From Micromonospora zingiberis (lineage in GTDB: Bacteria > Actinomycetota > Actinomycetes > Mycobacteriales > Micromonosporaceae), in the NCBI RefSeq assembly GCF_004331455.1, contig NZ_SJJR01000001.1, positions 608,549-672,548 on the forward strand: a stretch of 64,000 nucleotides of DNA. The letters are read 5' to 3'. Position numbers and translations under genes: made by a program. Each line of letters begins with the position of its first letter. Position 1 is the stretch's first letter. Of the stretch, positions 1 through 9,127 are shown piece by piece. The notes beneath the pieces were generated by a model, which searched no databases, was not told where the DNA came from, and saw only the letters and a list, made by a program, of their open reading frames with translations.

Positions 1-123
1 AGCGGCTCCCCTCGGCGGGCCGCAGATCGGCTCGCCGTTCCGGCGAGATGGCGGTATCCCGGGCGCCAGAAGTCCACCATTCCGCCGGAACCGAGTCGAT
101 CAACCTGGCGTGGCGGCCGGCGC

Positions 124-1401
124 TCAGTTCGTGGAGAAGCCGGCGAACAGCAGCGAGGCCAGACCGAGCGCGAGAACCAGGTTGAACACCGTGGCGCCAC
201 CGAACACGACGACGGGGCGCCATCCGGCCTGCCGCAGTGCCGACACCCGGACCTCCAGGCCGATGCTGACGAAGGCCAGGATGAAGAACCAGACTCGCAG
301 GTCGTTGACGATCGCGATGGTGGCCTTGCCGTCCGCCCCGGCCGCGTTCAGGTACCAGGTGGCGATCACCGATGCCGCGACGAAGCCGAGGACGAACTTC
401 GGGAAGCGGCGCCACAGCTCGCCCAGCCCCGGGCGGGCCGCGCCCGCCTGCCGCTCGACGTGCAGTGCGAAGTAGGCGGTGAGCGCCACCGCGACCACGC
501 CCATCAGCGCGTTCTGGGTCACCTTGACGATGCTGGCGATCTGTAGGGCTTCCTCGCCGGCCAGCGCCCCGGCGGCGGTGACCGCGGCGGTGGTGTCGAT
601 GTTGCCACCGATCCAGGCGCCGGCCACCGCCGACTCCAGGCCGAGCACGTCGGCCAGCCAGGGCAGCAGGAAGATCGACGGCAGGGCGAAGACAATCACC
701 AGGCTGGCCGTGTAGGCGAGCTGCTCGCGGCGGGCGCGGACCGCCCCGGCGGCGGCGATGGCCGCGCTGACCCCGCAGATCGACACTGCGGAGGCGAGCA
801 GGGCGCGCAGCTTGTCGTCCAGGCCGAGCCGCCCGGCCAGCCACCAGGTGAACAGGAACACCCCGCTGATCAGCAGGATCGCCTGGGCGATGGCCGGCCC
901 GGCGGCGCTGGCGATGACGGCCAGGTTGATCGAGGCGCCGAGCAGCACCAGTCCGGTCTTGATGAAGAACTCGGTACGGAAGGCGGCGGCGATGCGGTCG
1001 CGCAGCCCGGTCAGCGTGACCACGAGGTTGCCGAGCAGGCCGAGCAGGATGGCGTAGACGGGGTACTCGATCGCCGCACCGATGTCCTCCAGCGCGGTGC
1101 CGGCCGCCCACTCGGGCACGTTCTGTTCGAGGTAGCGGGTCAGCGCGGCGAGGAACAGGACCACCAGCAGCCCGGCGGCGGTCCAGGCCCAGAACGCGCC
1201 CGAGCGGCCGGCCGCACCGGGCGGTACCGCCGCCGGATCGGCCGGTGACTGGGCTGGCTCGGTGGTGGCCGGTGGCGGGGTGGGCTCGGTGGTGGCGGGG
1301 CGCTCGGCCGGCTCAACGCCGGTGGCTTGCGGTCCGGTCGCCGGTGGCGGTGTGGTCGGAGTCTCGGTGTCCGGCGCCGGCCGGGTCGTGTCGGCGGTCA
1401 T
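124..1401 (-). CDS. YeiH-family putative sulfate exporter (UPF0324)
   Basis: A 425-residue polytopic inner-membrane protein of the YeiH/UPF0324 family, annotated in databases as putative sulfate exporters; the substrate is rarely proven. The first ~75 residues are a Pro/Thr-rich, disordered cytoplasmic leader. From about residue 70 there are roughly ten hydrophobic segments, with family-like stretches such as KTGLVLLGASINL and GGNIDTTAAVTAAGA. The ATG start overlaps the stop codon of the small upstream gene by one base (TGATG), so the two are probably translated together. No sulfur-metabolism gene lies nearby. Family assignment is fairly sure; transport of sulfate or sulfite is inference. Confidence 0.8.
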   Translation of the reverse strand: MTADTTRPAPDTETPTTPPPATGPQATGVEPAERPATTEPTPPPATTEPAQSPADPAAVPPGAAGRSGAFWAWTAAGLLVVLFLAALTRYLEQNVPEWAAGTALEDIGAAIEYPVYAILLGLLGNLVVTLTGLRDRIAAAFRTEFFIKTGLVLLGASINLAVIASAAGPAIAQAILLISGVFLFTWWLAGRLGLDDKLRALLASAVSICGVSAAIAAAGAVRARREQLAYTASLVIVFALPSIFLLPWLADVLGLESAVAGAWIGGNIDTTAAVTAAGALAGEEALQIASIVKVTQNALMGVVAVALTAYFALHVERQAGAARPGLGELWRRFPKFVLGFVAASVIATWYLNAAGADGKATIAIVNDLRVWFFILAFVSIGLEVRVSALRQAGWRPVVVFGGATVFNLVLALGLASLLFAGFSTN

Positions 1402-1544
1402 CAGGGCACCAGCCCGGCGGGAATCGCACCGGCCAGGACCAGGCCGAGCAGGGCAAGGCCCAGGATCGTGGCGGCCCAGTCCTCGTTGATGGCGAACCGG
1501 CTCTCGGGGGCGGTGGGCGAGGTGGGAGGTTGCTGCTTGGTCAT
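1401..1544 (-). CDS. 47-residue single-helix membrane protein coupled to YeiH
   Basis: A small gene starting ATG ACC AAG CAG and ending TGA. The product has a polar N-terminus (MTKQQPPTSPTAPESRF), then INEDWAATILGLALLGLVLA, one transmembrane helix. The EDW...IxGL pattern looks like the first helix of longer YeiH-family proteins, so this may be the detached N-terminal helix of the transporter encoded immediately downstream. Its stop overlaps the next start (TGATG). The reading frame is clear; the function is inferred from position and sequence resemblance. Confidence 0.65.
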   Translation of the reverse strand: MTKQQPPTSPTAPESRFAINEDWAATILGLALLGLVLAGAIPAGLVP

Positions 1545-1613
1545 GGATGTCTCTTTCGAAGGTCAGCGGGGGGCGACCGCCCGTCGATGGAAGGGGGTCC
1601 GGACGAACGTAGA

Positions 1614-1638
1614 CCTATATTCCTACCGGGAAACTAGG
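1614..1638. promoter_or_regulatory. Imperfect inverted repeat, possible operator of the YeiH operon
   Basis: CCTA (1614-1617) and TAGG (1635-1638) flank a core with TTCC and GGAA arms (TTCCTACCGGGAA). It lies 70-95 bp upstream of the 47-residue gene on the minus strand. On that strand TTGAAA (1645-1640) and AATATA (1621-1616), 18 nt apart, could be -35 and -10 boxes with the repeat occupying the spacer. This is a prediction from sequence only. Confidence 0.35.
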
Positions 1639-1809
1639 ATTTCAAGACTCCCGTGCCCGATCCGGCCTCCGGGTGCCGCTTCGCTGCCGACGCATCGGCC
1701 ACACCGGGCGCAGGCGTGACCGGCGTCGGGACGGGTAGACGGCGACGCCATGCCGCAGGTCCGGACGGATCCAGGCGGCTCCGGCCGGCAGACACCACCC
1801 GGGGGACGA

Positions 1810-4116
1810 ATGACCAGCGGACCGCAGCCAACCGACGACGTCGTGGAGCTGCGGGTGCACGGCGTCTCCGGTGCCGGGGCCGAGCAGATCCTGGACCGCC
1901 CGCACAGCTACCAGGTGGCCGGGGACGGCAGCGGCGGGTTCTACCGTCCGCGTCCCGGCTACCCGGACGCCGAGGGCCCGGCCGGGGTGACCCTGGAGGC
2001 GTACCGCTGGAGCGATCTGCCCTCCGGGACCACCGTCCGAACGTTGTCGCTGGTGTTCCTGCTGCCCTTCATGCTCTGCAACGTCGCGATCTGGATGCGA
2101 CCGGCGGCCCGGGGCACCTCCGGCGCGGGGCTCAAGGCGGTGTGCCGGCTGCTCGCCCTCACTCTCACCATGCTGTACGTGCTCGCCGCGATGGGCGTCG
2201 CGCTGGACCTGGTCGCCGCCCGATGCATGTCGAACCCGACCTGCCTGACGGGCCGACCGTGGTTGTCCTGGCTCGGCGGTCGACCCACCGGCCTACGCCT
2301 GGCGGTGCTCGCCGTGGCACCGGCCGCCGCCCTGACGCTGGTCTGGCGGCTCGGCGTACGACCGGGGCGCAATTTCGACGCCTTCCACACGACCACCAAC
2401 GGCTCCGGGCCGCACCAACTCAGCGCCGTGGGCCAGTGGGACAGCGCACCGGTGGTGGGCCGCCTGCGCTCGGTGCACGTCGCCGCCGGCTTCGTCACCC
2501 TGAGCACCGGCCTGCTCATCGCCCGGATCTACTCGGGCGCCTCGGCCGTGAGCGTCGTACTCGGTGTCGTCGCCGGCGCGATGCTCGGCGCCTGTGTCGC
2601 GCTGATCTGCGCACACTGCTGGATCGACGCCCCGGACAGCGGACCGGTGGACCGCGTCTGCGCCGGTCTGCGTACGGCCGCCTGCGTGCTCACCGCACTG
2701 GTCCTCGTCGTGCTGGCGGTCGACCCGACGCCCTGGCGACCACACGTGGGCCTGCCCGGCTACAGCATGCTGGGCAGCCTGGTCATCCTCTCGCAGACGA
2801 TCCTGCTCTTCGTGCTCGGCGTGATGGTCTTCGCCAGCCGCGGCCAACTGCGTCGCGGCGCGACCGCGGCGGGTGGACCCGCCGGGCCGGCCAGCGGGGT
2901 CGACACCGACGAGATGCGGCGTGGTTTCGGCTGCGACGGGCTCGGGTCGGGACCGTTGCAGGGGCTCGGGGCCCCGGTCATCGCCGCCGTCGCCACCGGT
3001 CTGGCGATCGCCCTCTCCGCGGACCTCGTTTTCCGGGTCGCGGACCTGCTCAACCGCCGCGCCGCAGCCGACGGCGAGCGGGACATCTCCGCCCCGCTGG
3101 GCTTCAAATGGGCCATCTTCGTGTTCCTCGTGGCCGCCGCGACCGTGCTGATCGGCGCGGTGGTGGTGACCCTGGCCAGCCGATCCGCGCGAATGCGTAC
3201 CGCCCGCGCCACCGTGGCCCGGGACTTCCCCGACGCCCCGCCCGCCGCCCGCTACCGGTTGCGCCAGGTCGAACGGACCATCGCGCGAGCCCGGTTCACC
3301 GAACGCCTGGAGATCCTCGCGGTGGTCTACGCCTGCATGGTCGGCGCGGGCCTGCCCACCATCACGCTCGGCATGTTGCAGATCTCCCCCGGCGAGGTCG
3401 TGGAGCGGCTCACCGGGATACCGGAAGCCGCGACGAACTTCGGCATCCAGGTGGGCAGCTTCCTCATCGCGGTCGTGGTACTCGGCCTGCTCATCGGGGG
3501 GATCTTCGCCTACCGCACGGCCGAGTTCCGCCGGTACGTCGGTGTGCTGTGGGACCTGGGTACCTTCTGGCCCCGGGCGGCACACCCGTTCGCGCCGCCC
3601 TGCTACGCGGAGCGGGCGGTGCCCGAGCTGAGCCGACGGATCACCTACCTCACCGAACAGGGTCACGGCGTACTGCTGACCGGACACAGCCACGGCGCGG
3701 TGCTGCTCGCCGCCACGGTGTTGCAGCTACCCCACCAGGTCTGCGGCCATCTGGCCCTGCTCACGTACGGGTCACCGCTGCGCCGGCTGTACGGGCGGTT
3801 GTTTCCCGCGTACGTCGACGAGGAGGTGCTACGCGAGGTGGGCGAGCGGGTGAACTGGCGGTGGGTGAACCTGTGGCGGGACACCGATCCGATCGGCGGC
3901 TGGGTCTTCTCACCCCACCGGCCGGGCCGGGAACCGGTGACGCCCGGGCCGCCGGGCACGGTCGATCGACGACTACGCGACCCGGCGGACGTGGTTCCCC
4001 CACCGGGGGACAGCGTGCCGCCGCAGATCACCGGGCACTGGCCCGGCGAGGCCGATTCCCGATTCACCGCTGCGGTAACGGATCTGGCCGGCCGGCTGCG
4101 GACCCGGCACCGCTGA
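1810..4116 (+). CDS. Large membrane protein with lipase-like GHSHG motif
   Basis: A 768-residue protein of unknown function. The N-terminus ([17 protein letters not shown]) is a soluble motif; the middle has about nine hydrophobic segments; the C-terminal third is soluble again and holds [16 protein letters not shown], a GxSxG-type nucleophile elbow with Ser627. That motif suggests an alpha/beta-hydrolase (lipase or esterase-like) domain fused to membrane helices, though I cannot place the Asp and His of a triad with certainty. The start at 1810 is preferred because GGGGGA lies just before it; an in-frame ATG at 1750 has no such site. It is a single gene with no obvious operon partner. Confidence 0.7.
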   Translation: MTSGPQPTDDVVELRVHGVSGAGAEQILDRPHSYQVAGDGSGGFYRPRPGYPDAEGPAGVTLEAYRWSDLPSGTTVRTLSLVFLLPFMLCNVAIWMRPAARGTSGAGLKAVCRLLALTLTMLYVLAAMGVALDLVAARCMSNPTCLTGRPWLSWLGGRPTGLRLAVLAVAPAAALTLVWRLGVRPGRNFDAFHTTTNGSGPHQLSAVGQWDSAPVVGRLRSVHVAAGFVTLSTGLLIARIYSGASAVSVVLGVVAGAMLGACVALICAHCWIDAPDSGPVDRVCAGLRTAACVLTALVLVVLAVDPTPWRPHVGLPGYSMLGSLVILSQTILLFVLGVMVFASRGQLRRGATAAGGPAGPASGVDTDEMRRGFGCDGLGSGPLQGLGAPVIAAVATGLAIALSADLVFRVADLLNRRAAADGERDISAPLGFKWAIFVFLVAAATVLIGAVVVTLASRSARMRTARATVARDFPDAPPAARYRLRQVERTIARARFTERLEILAVVYACMVGAGLPTITLGMLQISPGEVVERLTGIPEAATNFGIQVGSFLIAVVVLGLLIGGIFAYRTAEFRRYVGVLWDLGTFWPRAAHPFAPPCYAERAVPELSRRITYLTEQGHGVLLTGHSHGAVLLAATVLQLPHQVCGHLALLTYGSPLRRLYGRLFPAYVDEEVLREVGERVNWRWVNLWRDTDPIGGWVFSPHRPGREPVTPGPPGTVDRRLRDPADVVPPPGDSVPPQITGHWPGEADSRFTAAVTDLAGRLRTRHR

Positions 4117-4173
4117 GCCGGCACCGCTGAGCCGGCACCGCAACGGCCACCCGATCGGCGTCCGGGCAGCGGA

Positions 4174-4179
4174 TATCCT
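4174..4179 (+). promoter_or_regulatory. -10 box of leaderless smpB
   Basis: TATCCT ends 7 nt before the GTG start at 4187, so transcription would begin at or next to the start codon. No ribosome-binding site is visible. Confidence 0.5.
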
Positions 4180-4186
4180 TCGCCGG

Positions 4187-4678
4187 GTGAGCACCTCCCG
4201 TCGCCCCGAGCCGACGTTGATCGCGTCGAACCGCAAGGCCCGGCACGACTACACCATCCTCAAGACGTACGAGGCCGGGATCGTGCTGGCCGGCACCGAG
4301 GTCAAGTCGCTGCGAGCGGGCCGCGTGTCGCTGGTCGACGCCTTCGCCCAGGAACGTGACGGGGAGATCATGCTGTACGGCCTGCACATCGCCGAGTACG
4401 CCTACGGCACCTGGACCAACCATGCCCCCCGCCGGACCCGCAAGCTGCTGCTGCGCCGGGTGGAGATCGCCCGGATCCTGGCGCAGATCCGGGAGGGCGG
4501 CTTCACCCTCGTGCCACTGTCGATGTACTTCTCCGGTGGCTGGGCCAAGGTCGAACTCGCCGTGGCCAAGGGGCGCAGGTCGTACGACAAGCGGCAGGTG
4601 CTCGCCGCCCGCGACGCGGACCGCGAGATCGCCCGCGAGCTGGGCCGGCGTCTCAAGGGACGATCACGGCCCCGCTGA
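4187..4678 (+). CDS. smpB: SsrA-binding protein SmpB
   Basis: A 163-residue SmpB, the RNA-binding partner of tmRNA in trans-translation, which rescues ribosomes stalled on broken mRNAs. Family hallmarks are [23 protein letters not shown] near the N-terminus, [14 protein letters not shown], and the basic tail [10 protein letters not shown]...LKGRSRPR that inserts into the ribosome. The GTG start follows a TATCCT box with no Shine-Dalgarno sequence, suggesting leaderless translation. The gene is not followed by ssrA and is not preceded by ftsEX or prfB, its common neighbours in other actinobacteria. Its last 15 bases overlap the 3' end of the convergent membrane-protein gene. Confidence 0.96.
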   Translation: MSTSRRPEPTLIASNRKARHDYTILKTYEAGIVLAGTEVKSLRAGRVSLVDAFAQERDGEIMLYGLHIAEYAYGTWTNHAPRRTRKLLLRRVEIARILAQIREGGFTLVPLSMYFSGGWAKVELAVAKGRRSYDKRQVLAARDADREIARELGRRLKGRSRPR

Positions 4679-5797
4679 CGCCGACGGCGAGGTCGATGGC
4701 GGTGGCGATGGCGGTGGCGGTGGCGGTGGCGTTGTCGGTGGCGGTGGCGGTGGCGTTGTCGATGGTGATGGCAACGGCACCAGACCGCCGCAGCGCGGGT
4801 CCGGCGCGCCGACCGGCCGGCGCGGCATGAGCCATTCCAACGCGGTGTCCTCCACCGGCCAGCCGGCCACCTCCACCCGGCTGCTCGGCACCCGACCCGC
4901 GTCCGGGCAGAGCACCTGCGCCCGGACGTCGTCATTGGGTAGGAAGCGGACCTCGCCGCCGCGGCTCAGCACGATGGTCATCCGGTCGGTGACCGTCACC
5001 GCCTCGCCCAGCACCACCTCCTGGGTCTCCGGCTGACCGACCTCGACGGCCACCGCGGGCAGCAGCGGGACGCGCAGGAACACCGCGCCGGTCAGCAGTG
5101 GCATCAGCGCGCCGACGGCGTAGATGACCGTCCGGGTCACCGCCGGGGCCATCCGCGCCGGCACCGGGCCGGTCAGCACCAGCGCGCCGGCCGGCGGGAG
5201 CGCCAGCAGCAGGGCGGTGGCCAGTTCCCCGTGCCCGACCGCCGCCCGGATGGCCGGGGCGAGCCAGGCGTAGCCAGCCGCCGCGACGACGACCGGCACG
5301 ACCAGACCGGTGGCCACCAGCAGTCGCGGCCGGTCGGGGTAGCGACTGCGGGTGTGCAGGGCGACCAGCCACACCAGCAACATCAGCAGGGCCGGCAGGA
5401 ACCGCAGTTGCCAGGTGAGGGCGGCGAGCGCGGCCGTCACCACCAACACCCAGCCCGGCGTACGCGCCGCCGCGTAGGCGAGCAGCGACCGCTCCGGGTC
5501 GAACCGGTCCGGTGCGCTGACCTGCAACAGTCGGCCGAGCACCACCGGCACCAGCACCACCAGCGGCACCGCCCAGACCAGGGCGATGAGCAGCGCGCTG
5601 AGCAACCCGAGCGGGCTGACGTACTGCACGAGCAGCAGCATCGTCGACATGTCCTGCCGGCTGAGCCGCCACAGCCGCAGCACCAGCAGCAGCAGCGGGA
5701 AGGCGGGCAGCAGGGTCAGCAGCCACTGCTGCGTCTGGCGCGCACCCGGGCGGCGACGGGCGACAGCCCCGGCCGTGGTTGGTTCGGGTGCCGCCAT
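4664..5797 (-). CDS. Polytopic membrane protein with proline-rich tail
   Basis: A 377-residue protein of unknown function. About seven hydrophobic segments lie within residues 25-245, followed by a ~90-residue soluble part ([31 protein letters not shown]...) and a low-complexity tail of Pro, Ser and Thr (residues ~345-377) encoded by the GGTGGC-like repeat at 4680-4765. The start at 5797 is chosen for GGGAGAGGT 4 nt upstream; 5812 and 5818 are also in frame. It begins inside the 3' end of the upstream solute-binding-protein gene (82-nt overlap), suggesting one transcript. Confidence 0.65.
   Translation of the reverse strand: MAAPEPTTAGAVARRRPGARQTQQWLLTLLPAFPLLLLVLRLWRLSRQDMSTMLLLVQYVSPLGLLSALLIALVWAVPLVVLVPVVLGRLLQVSAPDRFDPERSLLAYAAARTPGWVLVVTAALAALTWQLRFLPALLMLLVWLVALHTRSRYPDRPRLLVATGLVVPVVVAAAGYAWLAPAIRAAVGHGELATALLLALPPAGALVLTGPVPARMAPAVTRTVIYAVGALMPLLTGAVFLRVPLLPAVAVEVGQPETQEVVLGEAVTVTDRMTIVLSRGGEVRFLPNDDVRAQVLCPDAGRVPSSRVEVAGWPVEDTALEWLMPRRPVGAPDPRCGGLVPLPSPSTTPPPPPPTTPPPPPPPSPPPSTSPSASAGP
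4680..4765. repeat. GGTGGC-type low-complexity repeat
   Basis: Short imperfect GGTGGC/GATGGC units. Read on the minus strand they encode the Pro-rich tail of the membrane protein ending at 4664. Units of this kind change length easily, so the tail length may vary between strains. Confidence 0.7.
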
Positions 5798-6846
5798 GCG
5801 GACCTCTCCCATGGCCACTGTCGCACCTCCACCTTGTCCGCCGGTCCGGGCGGCGGTTGCCGGTCGACCGCGACCTGCTGCTCGTCGTTGTACTGTTGCG
5901 CGTGGCCGAAGTACCGGTCGAAGGCGGCCCGCCAGCGCTTGCCGTTGTGGCCGGTACGCGCCTCCTCCAACGAGAGATTGACCAGGTCACGCATGGCCGG
6001 GTTGGGCCCGGTGTTGACGCCCCACAGCTCGTCGCCGTCGGCGCCGATGTCGAAGTGACGCAACGGCTTGGGGTTGGTCAGCTTGCTGGCCGGCGGCGCC
6101 TCGCCGACCGGCGGCGGAGCCACGAAGCCGGCCAGGATCGCCGCATCGGTGGTGACCGCGTCGACCTCGCCGTCGTACAACTCCTGGATGCACTGGCGGA
6201 TCCGGTTGCGGCCGTGGGCCTGGGCGCCGGCCGCGGCCAGGTTCTGCTCGGCCGTCGAGGTCGCCAGCGTGCAGACCTTCCGACCGGCGAGATCGGTGAA
6301 GGTGGTCGGCCGCAGGTCGCTGTCGGCTCGGGTGACCACCGACTGTTCGGTCTGTAGGTAGGGCGCGGAGAAGATCACGCCCTGCTGCCGACGCCTCTCG
6401 GTGATGCTGTAGGAGGCGATGACCAGGTCGACGGTGACGTAGCGGGACTCACCGGGGACGAGAGCCTGCCGGCGGGCCCGGTCCTCGCTCTCGATGGGCA
6501 GGAACCGCACCCGTGGCGCGTCGAATCCGAGATCCTCGGCGATCATGTAGGCGATCTCGATGTCGAAGCCCGCGAACGCCCCGTTCTCCAGCAGCTGCGA
6601 CACCCCTGGCTGGTCGTCCTTGACGCCGATGAGCAGTTCCTGCTTGCCGGTCAGCCCGGCCCGTTCCCGCAGTTGCTCACGGCTGGGCGGGCCGACCACG
6701 CTGACCACCCGCACCACCGTGACCGCAGCCACCACCAGCAGGATGAGCAGCGCGACGAGGCGCAGCCGCCGAATTCGGGCCGTCGGGCCAGGGGTGGCGG
6801 ACCGCGGCGGGAGCGCGCCGCCGGCCGGTGCTTCTGACTCGCCCAT
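5716..6846 (-). CDS. Membrane-anchored solute-binding protein (SBP_bac_3-like)
   Basis: A 376-residue protein with a cytoplasmic N-terminus, one transmembrane helix (LRLVALLILLVVAAVTVVRV) and an extracytoplasmic type-3 solute-binding domain from about residue 65 (ELLIGVKDDQPGVSQL, GFDIEIAYMIAEDLGF, DLVIASYSITERR, FSAPYLQTEQSVV, DAVTTDAAIL). It resembles glutamate/amino-acid binding proteins, but no ABC permease or ATPase is next to it; the neighbour is a membrane protein of unknown function. A helix rather than a lipobox anchors it, so it may act as a sensor rather than a transporter part. The ATG start has GGGGG 5 nt upstream. The 3' end overlaps the next gene by 82 nt. Confidence 0.72.
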   Translation of the reverse strand: MGESEAPAGGALPPRSATPGPTARIRRLRLVALLILLVVAAVTVVRVVSVVGPPSREQLRERAGLTGKQELLIGVKDDQPGVSQLLENGAFAGFDIEIAYMIAEDLGFDAPRVRFLPIESEDRARRQALVPGESRYVTVDLVIASYSITERRRQQGVIFSAPYLQTEQSVVTRADSDLRPTTFTDLAGRKVCTLATSTAEQNLAAAGAQAHGRNRIRQCIQELYDGEVDAVTTDAAILAGFVAPPPVGEAPPASKLTNPKPLRHFDIGADGDELWGVNTGPNPAMRDLVNLSLEEARTGHNGKRWRAAFDRYFGHAQQYNDEQQVAVDRQPPPGPADKVEVRQWPWERSAWRHPNQPRPGLSPVAARVRARRSSGC

Positions 6847-6954
6847 CGTCACCCCCGGATACGACCTGCCGTGAGGGTCTATTGTGGCCGACCGGCACCA
6901 CCAGGTGACCCACAGTTACCTAAGCGAGATGCTGGCGGACCCGACGACCGGAGG

Positions 6955-7365
6955 TCAGCCGGCGAGGCGGTCCGCGTGCGCCGCACGCAGTCGGGCCAAC
7001 TCGGGATCTCCCGGCGCGGCCCGCCGCTCCAACTCGGCCCACACCTCGGCGAGCGCCGCTCGCATCGCCCGCAACTCGGCGGCGTGCCGGCGACCGGCCT
7101 GCTCGCGCTGCGCTTCGAGGCGCCGGGCCCAGCCTGCGGTCACCTCGGCGAGCCGGTCGGCGTCGGCGCGAGCCTGAGCCGCACTGCGGGCGGCGTCGGC
7201 CGGCACGATGGCGGCGACCGGCCGGGCGTCGCCATCGCGGGTTACCACGGTGACGGTGTCGGTCAGCTCCGCCATCGCGACGAGCTGACTCAGTCGGGTG
7301 CGCGCCTCGCGCAACGGCAGCGAGCGCGGCGGGGTGTTGCGCGGGGTGAGGGCGGGGACAGCCAT
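6955..7365 (-). CDS. Phd/YefM-like antitoxin with extended coiled-coil C-terminus
   Basis: A 136-residue protein. Its N-terminal half (SLPLREARTRLSQLVAMAEL, then VTVVTRDGDARPVAAIVP) matches the Phd/YefM DNA-binding fold. The C-terminal half is a charged Ala/Arg/Glu-rich helix, probably a coiled coil. No RelE- or Doc-like toxin gene is adjacent on either strand, so it is an orphan; it may be a solitary regulator. The start at 7365 is the first ATG before the conserved fold, with no strong ribosome-binding site; an upstream in-frame start exists at 7464. Confidence 0.6.
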   Translation of the reverse strand: MAVPALTPRNTPPRSLPLREARTRLSQLVAMAELTDTVTVVTRDGDARPVAAIVPADAARSAAQARADADRLAEVTAGWARRLEAQREQAGRRHAAELRAMRAALAEVWAELERRAAPGDPELARLRAAHADRLAG

Positions 7366-7457
7366 GAATACATCGTCGGTGCCGGGTACGACACTTTCCG
7401 CAACCGTCCACGAGGGAGCCTGCCGCCGAACCGTCCCGCCACCGGTGACGCGGACAC

Positions 7458-7486
7458 TGGACATCCACAGTAAACAAACTTAATAA
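7458..7486 (+). promoter_or_regulatory. Candidate promoter of the chitinase gene
   Basis: TGGACA (7458-7463) and TAATAA (7481-7486) are 17 nt apart inside an unusually AT-rich stretch, about 45 bp upstream of the chitinase start. I do not see the 12-bp chitinase direct repeats known in Streptomyces. Confidence 0.4.
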
Positions 7487-7531
7487 TTGTCCATCCGTCG
7501 ATCGACGGCTCTCGTTCCCCGGGAGGTCCGG

Positions 7532-9073
7532 ATGCGTCGCCCTGCCCGACATCTGCTGCTGGCCGCCCTCGCGGCCCTGACCACCGCCGCCGTCGGCACG
7601 CTCGTGGCGGCCAGCCCGGCTCGGGCCGCCGGCCCGACCGCCAGCTTCGTCAAGACCGCCGACTGGGGCACCGGATGGGAGGGCAAGTACACCATCACCA
7701 ACGGCGGGGCCGGCACCATCACCTCCTGGCAGGTCACCTTCACGCTGCCCACCGGCACCACCCTCGGCAGCTACTGGGACGCCACCGTCAGCAGCGTCGG
7801 CCAGCGGCACACCTTCACCAACCGGTCGTGGAACGGCACCATCGCGTCCGGCGCCTCGGTCTCGTTCGGCTTCCTGGCCACCGGCCCGGGCACACCCACC
7901 GACTGCCTGCTCAACGGCGCACCCTGCGGCGGCACCCCGACCAGTCCACCCACCACGCCACCACCGACCACCGCACCGCCGACCACACCGCCACCGACCA
8001 CAGCACCACCGACCACACCGCCGCCGACCACACCGCCGTCGGGCGGGATTCCCCGCCACGCGCTGATCGGTTACCTGCACGCCAGCTTCGCCAACGGTTC
8101 CGGCTACCTGCGCATGGCCGACGTGCCCGCCGACTGGGACGTCATCAACCTGGCCTTCGGCGAACCGACCTCGGTCACCTCCGGCGACATCCGCTTCCAA
8201 CTCTGCCCGGTCACCGAATGTCCGGGCGTGGAGAGCGAGACGGCGTTCATCGCCGCGATCCGCGCCAAACAACAGCAGGGCAAGAAGGTGCTGCTCTCCA
8301 TCGGCGGCCAGAACGGGCAGGTCCAACTCACCACCACCGCCGCCCGGGACGCCTTCGTCCGCTCGGTGTCGGCGATCATCGACCGGTACGGCCTGAACGG
8401 ACTCGACATCGACTTCGAGGGCCACTCCCTCTACCTGAATCCCGGCGACACCGACTTCCGTAACCCGACCACCCCGGTCATCGTCCACCTGATCGCCGCG
8501 ATCCGGGCCCTCAAGCAACGCTATGGGCCGAACCTCGTACTCACCATGGCGCCGGAAACCTTCTTCGTCCAGCTGGGCTACCAGTTCTACGGCCCCGGAC
8601 CCTGGGGCGGCCAGGATCCACGGGCCGGGTCGTACCTACCGGTGATCCACGCACTGCGCGACGACCTGACCGTGCTGCACGTCCAGAACTACAACTCCGG
8701 ACCGATCATGGGACTGGACAACCAGTACCACACGATGGGCGGCGCGGACTTCCACGTGGCCATGACCGACATGCTGCTCGCCGGGTTCCCGGTCGCCGGC
8801 AACCCGGACCGGCGGTTCCCCGCCCTACGTCAGGACCAGGTGGCCTTCGGCGCGCCCTCGTCGGTCAGCGCCGGCAACGGCTACCTCGCTCCCGCCGGCA
8901 TCCAGTCGGCGGTCAGCTGCCTGGTCCAGGGACTGCGCTGCGGCAGCTACACCCCGCGCAGCGGCACCAATCCCCACCTCCGGGGACTGATGACCTGGTC
9001 GATCAACTGGGACCGGTACTACCAGTGGGAGTTCAGCCGCAACCACGGTCCGTACCTGAAATCCCTGCCCTGA
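7532..9073 (+). CDS. Secreted chitinase, CBM2 plus GH18
   Basis: A 513-residue exported glycoside hydrolase that would cleave beta-1,4 N-acetylglucosamine polymers. Order: Sec signal peptide (RRPARHLL, hydrophobic core, ASPARA-AG), a CBM2-like carbohydrate-binding domain (~34-130, with CLLNGAPC near its end), a TTPPPTTAP-type linker (~138-170) and a GH18 domain (~172-513) beginning GIPRHALIGYLHASF. The catalytic strand reads NGLDIDFE with Glu296 as the proton donor; the first Asp of the usual DGxDxDxE is Asn289. Conserved GH18 segments LLSIGGQNG, LTMAPETFF, VQNYNSG and GLMTWSINWD are present. The ATG at 7532 has GGGAGG upstream. It stands alone. Confidence 0.93.
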   Translation: MRRPARHLLLAALAALTTAAVGTLVAASPARAAGPTASFVKTADWGTGWEGKYTITNGGAGTITSWQVTFTLPTGTTLGSYWDATVSSVGQRHTFTNRSWNGTIASGASVSFGFLATGPGTPTDCLLNGAPCGGTPTSPPTTPPPTTAPPTTPPPTTAPPTTPPPTTPPSGGIPRHALIGYLHASFANGSGYLRMADVPADWDVINLAFGEPTSVTSGDIRFQLCPVTECPGVESETAFIAAIRAKQQQGKKVLLSIGGQNGQVQLTTTAARDAFVRSVSAIIDRYGLNGLDIDFEGHSLYLNPGDTDFRNPTTPVIVHLIAAIRALKQRYGPNLVLTMAPETFFVQLGYQFYGPGPWGGQDPRAGSYLPVIHALRDDLTVLHVQNYNSGPIMGLDNQYHTMGGADFHVAMTDMLLAGFPVAGNPDRRFPALRQDQVAFGAPSSVSAGNGYLAPAGIQSAVSCLVQGLRCGSYTPRSGTNPHLRGLMTWSINWDRYYQWEFSRNHGPYLKSLP

Positions 9074-9127
9074 GCACCGCCGGCCGTGGCCCTGACCGAC
9101 GCTGCTCGGGCGCCACGGCCGCGCGGA

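Noticed and set aside
1..123. A gene at the left edge
   Set aside because: Only a short CTCGCC-N5-GGCGAG hairpin (31-47) is visible beyond the exporter stop; no supported frame.
1653..4130. An 825-codon frame overlapping the membrane protein gene
   Set aside because: The product is Arg/Pro-rich low complexity. The alternate frame gives transmembrane helices and a GxSxG motif, and has a ribosome-binding site.
4679..4835. ssrA (tmRNA) immediately after smpB
   Set aside because: The sequence is a GGTGGC-type repeat inside a convergent gene; no tRNA-like ends or tag-peptide frame are visible.
6700..7365. Toxin partner for the Phd-like antitoxin
   Set aside because: Frames on both sides are a solute-binding protein and a chitinase; nothing resembles RelE, Doc or a PIN domain.
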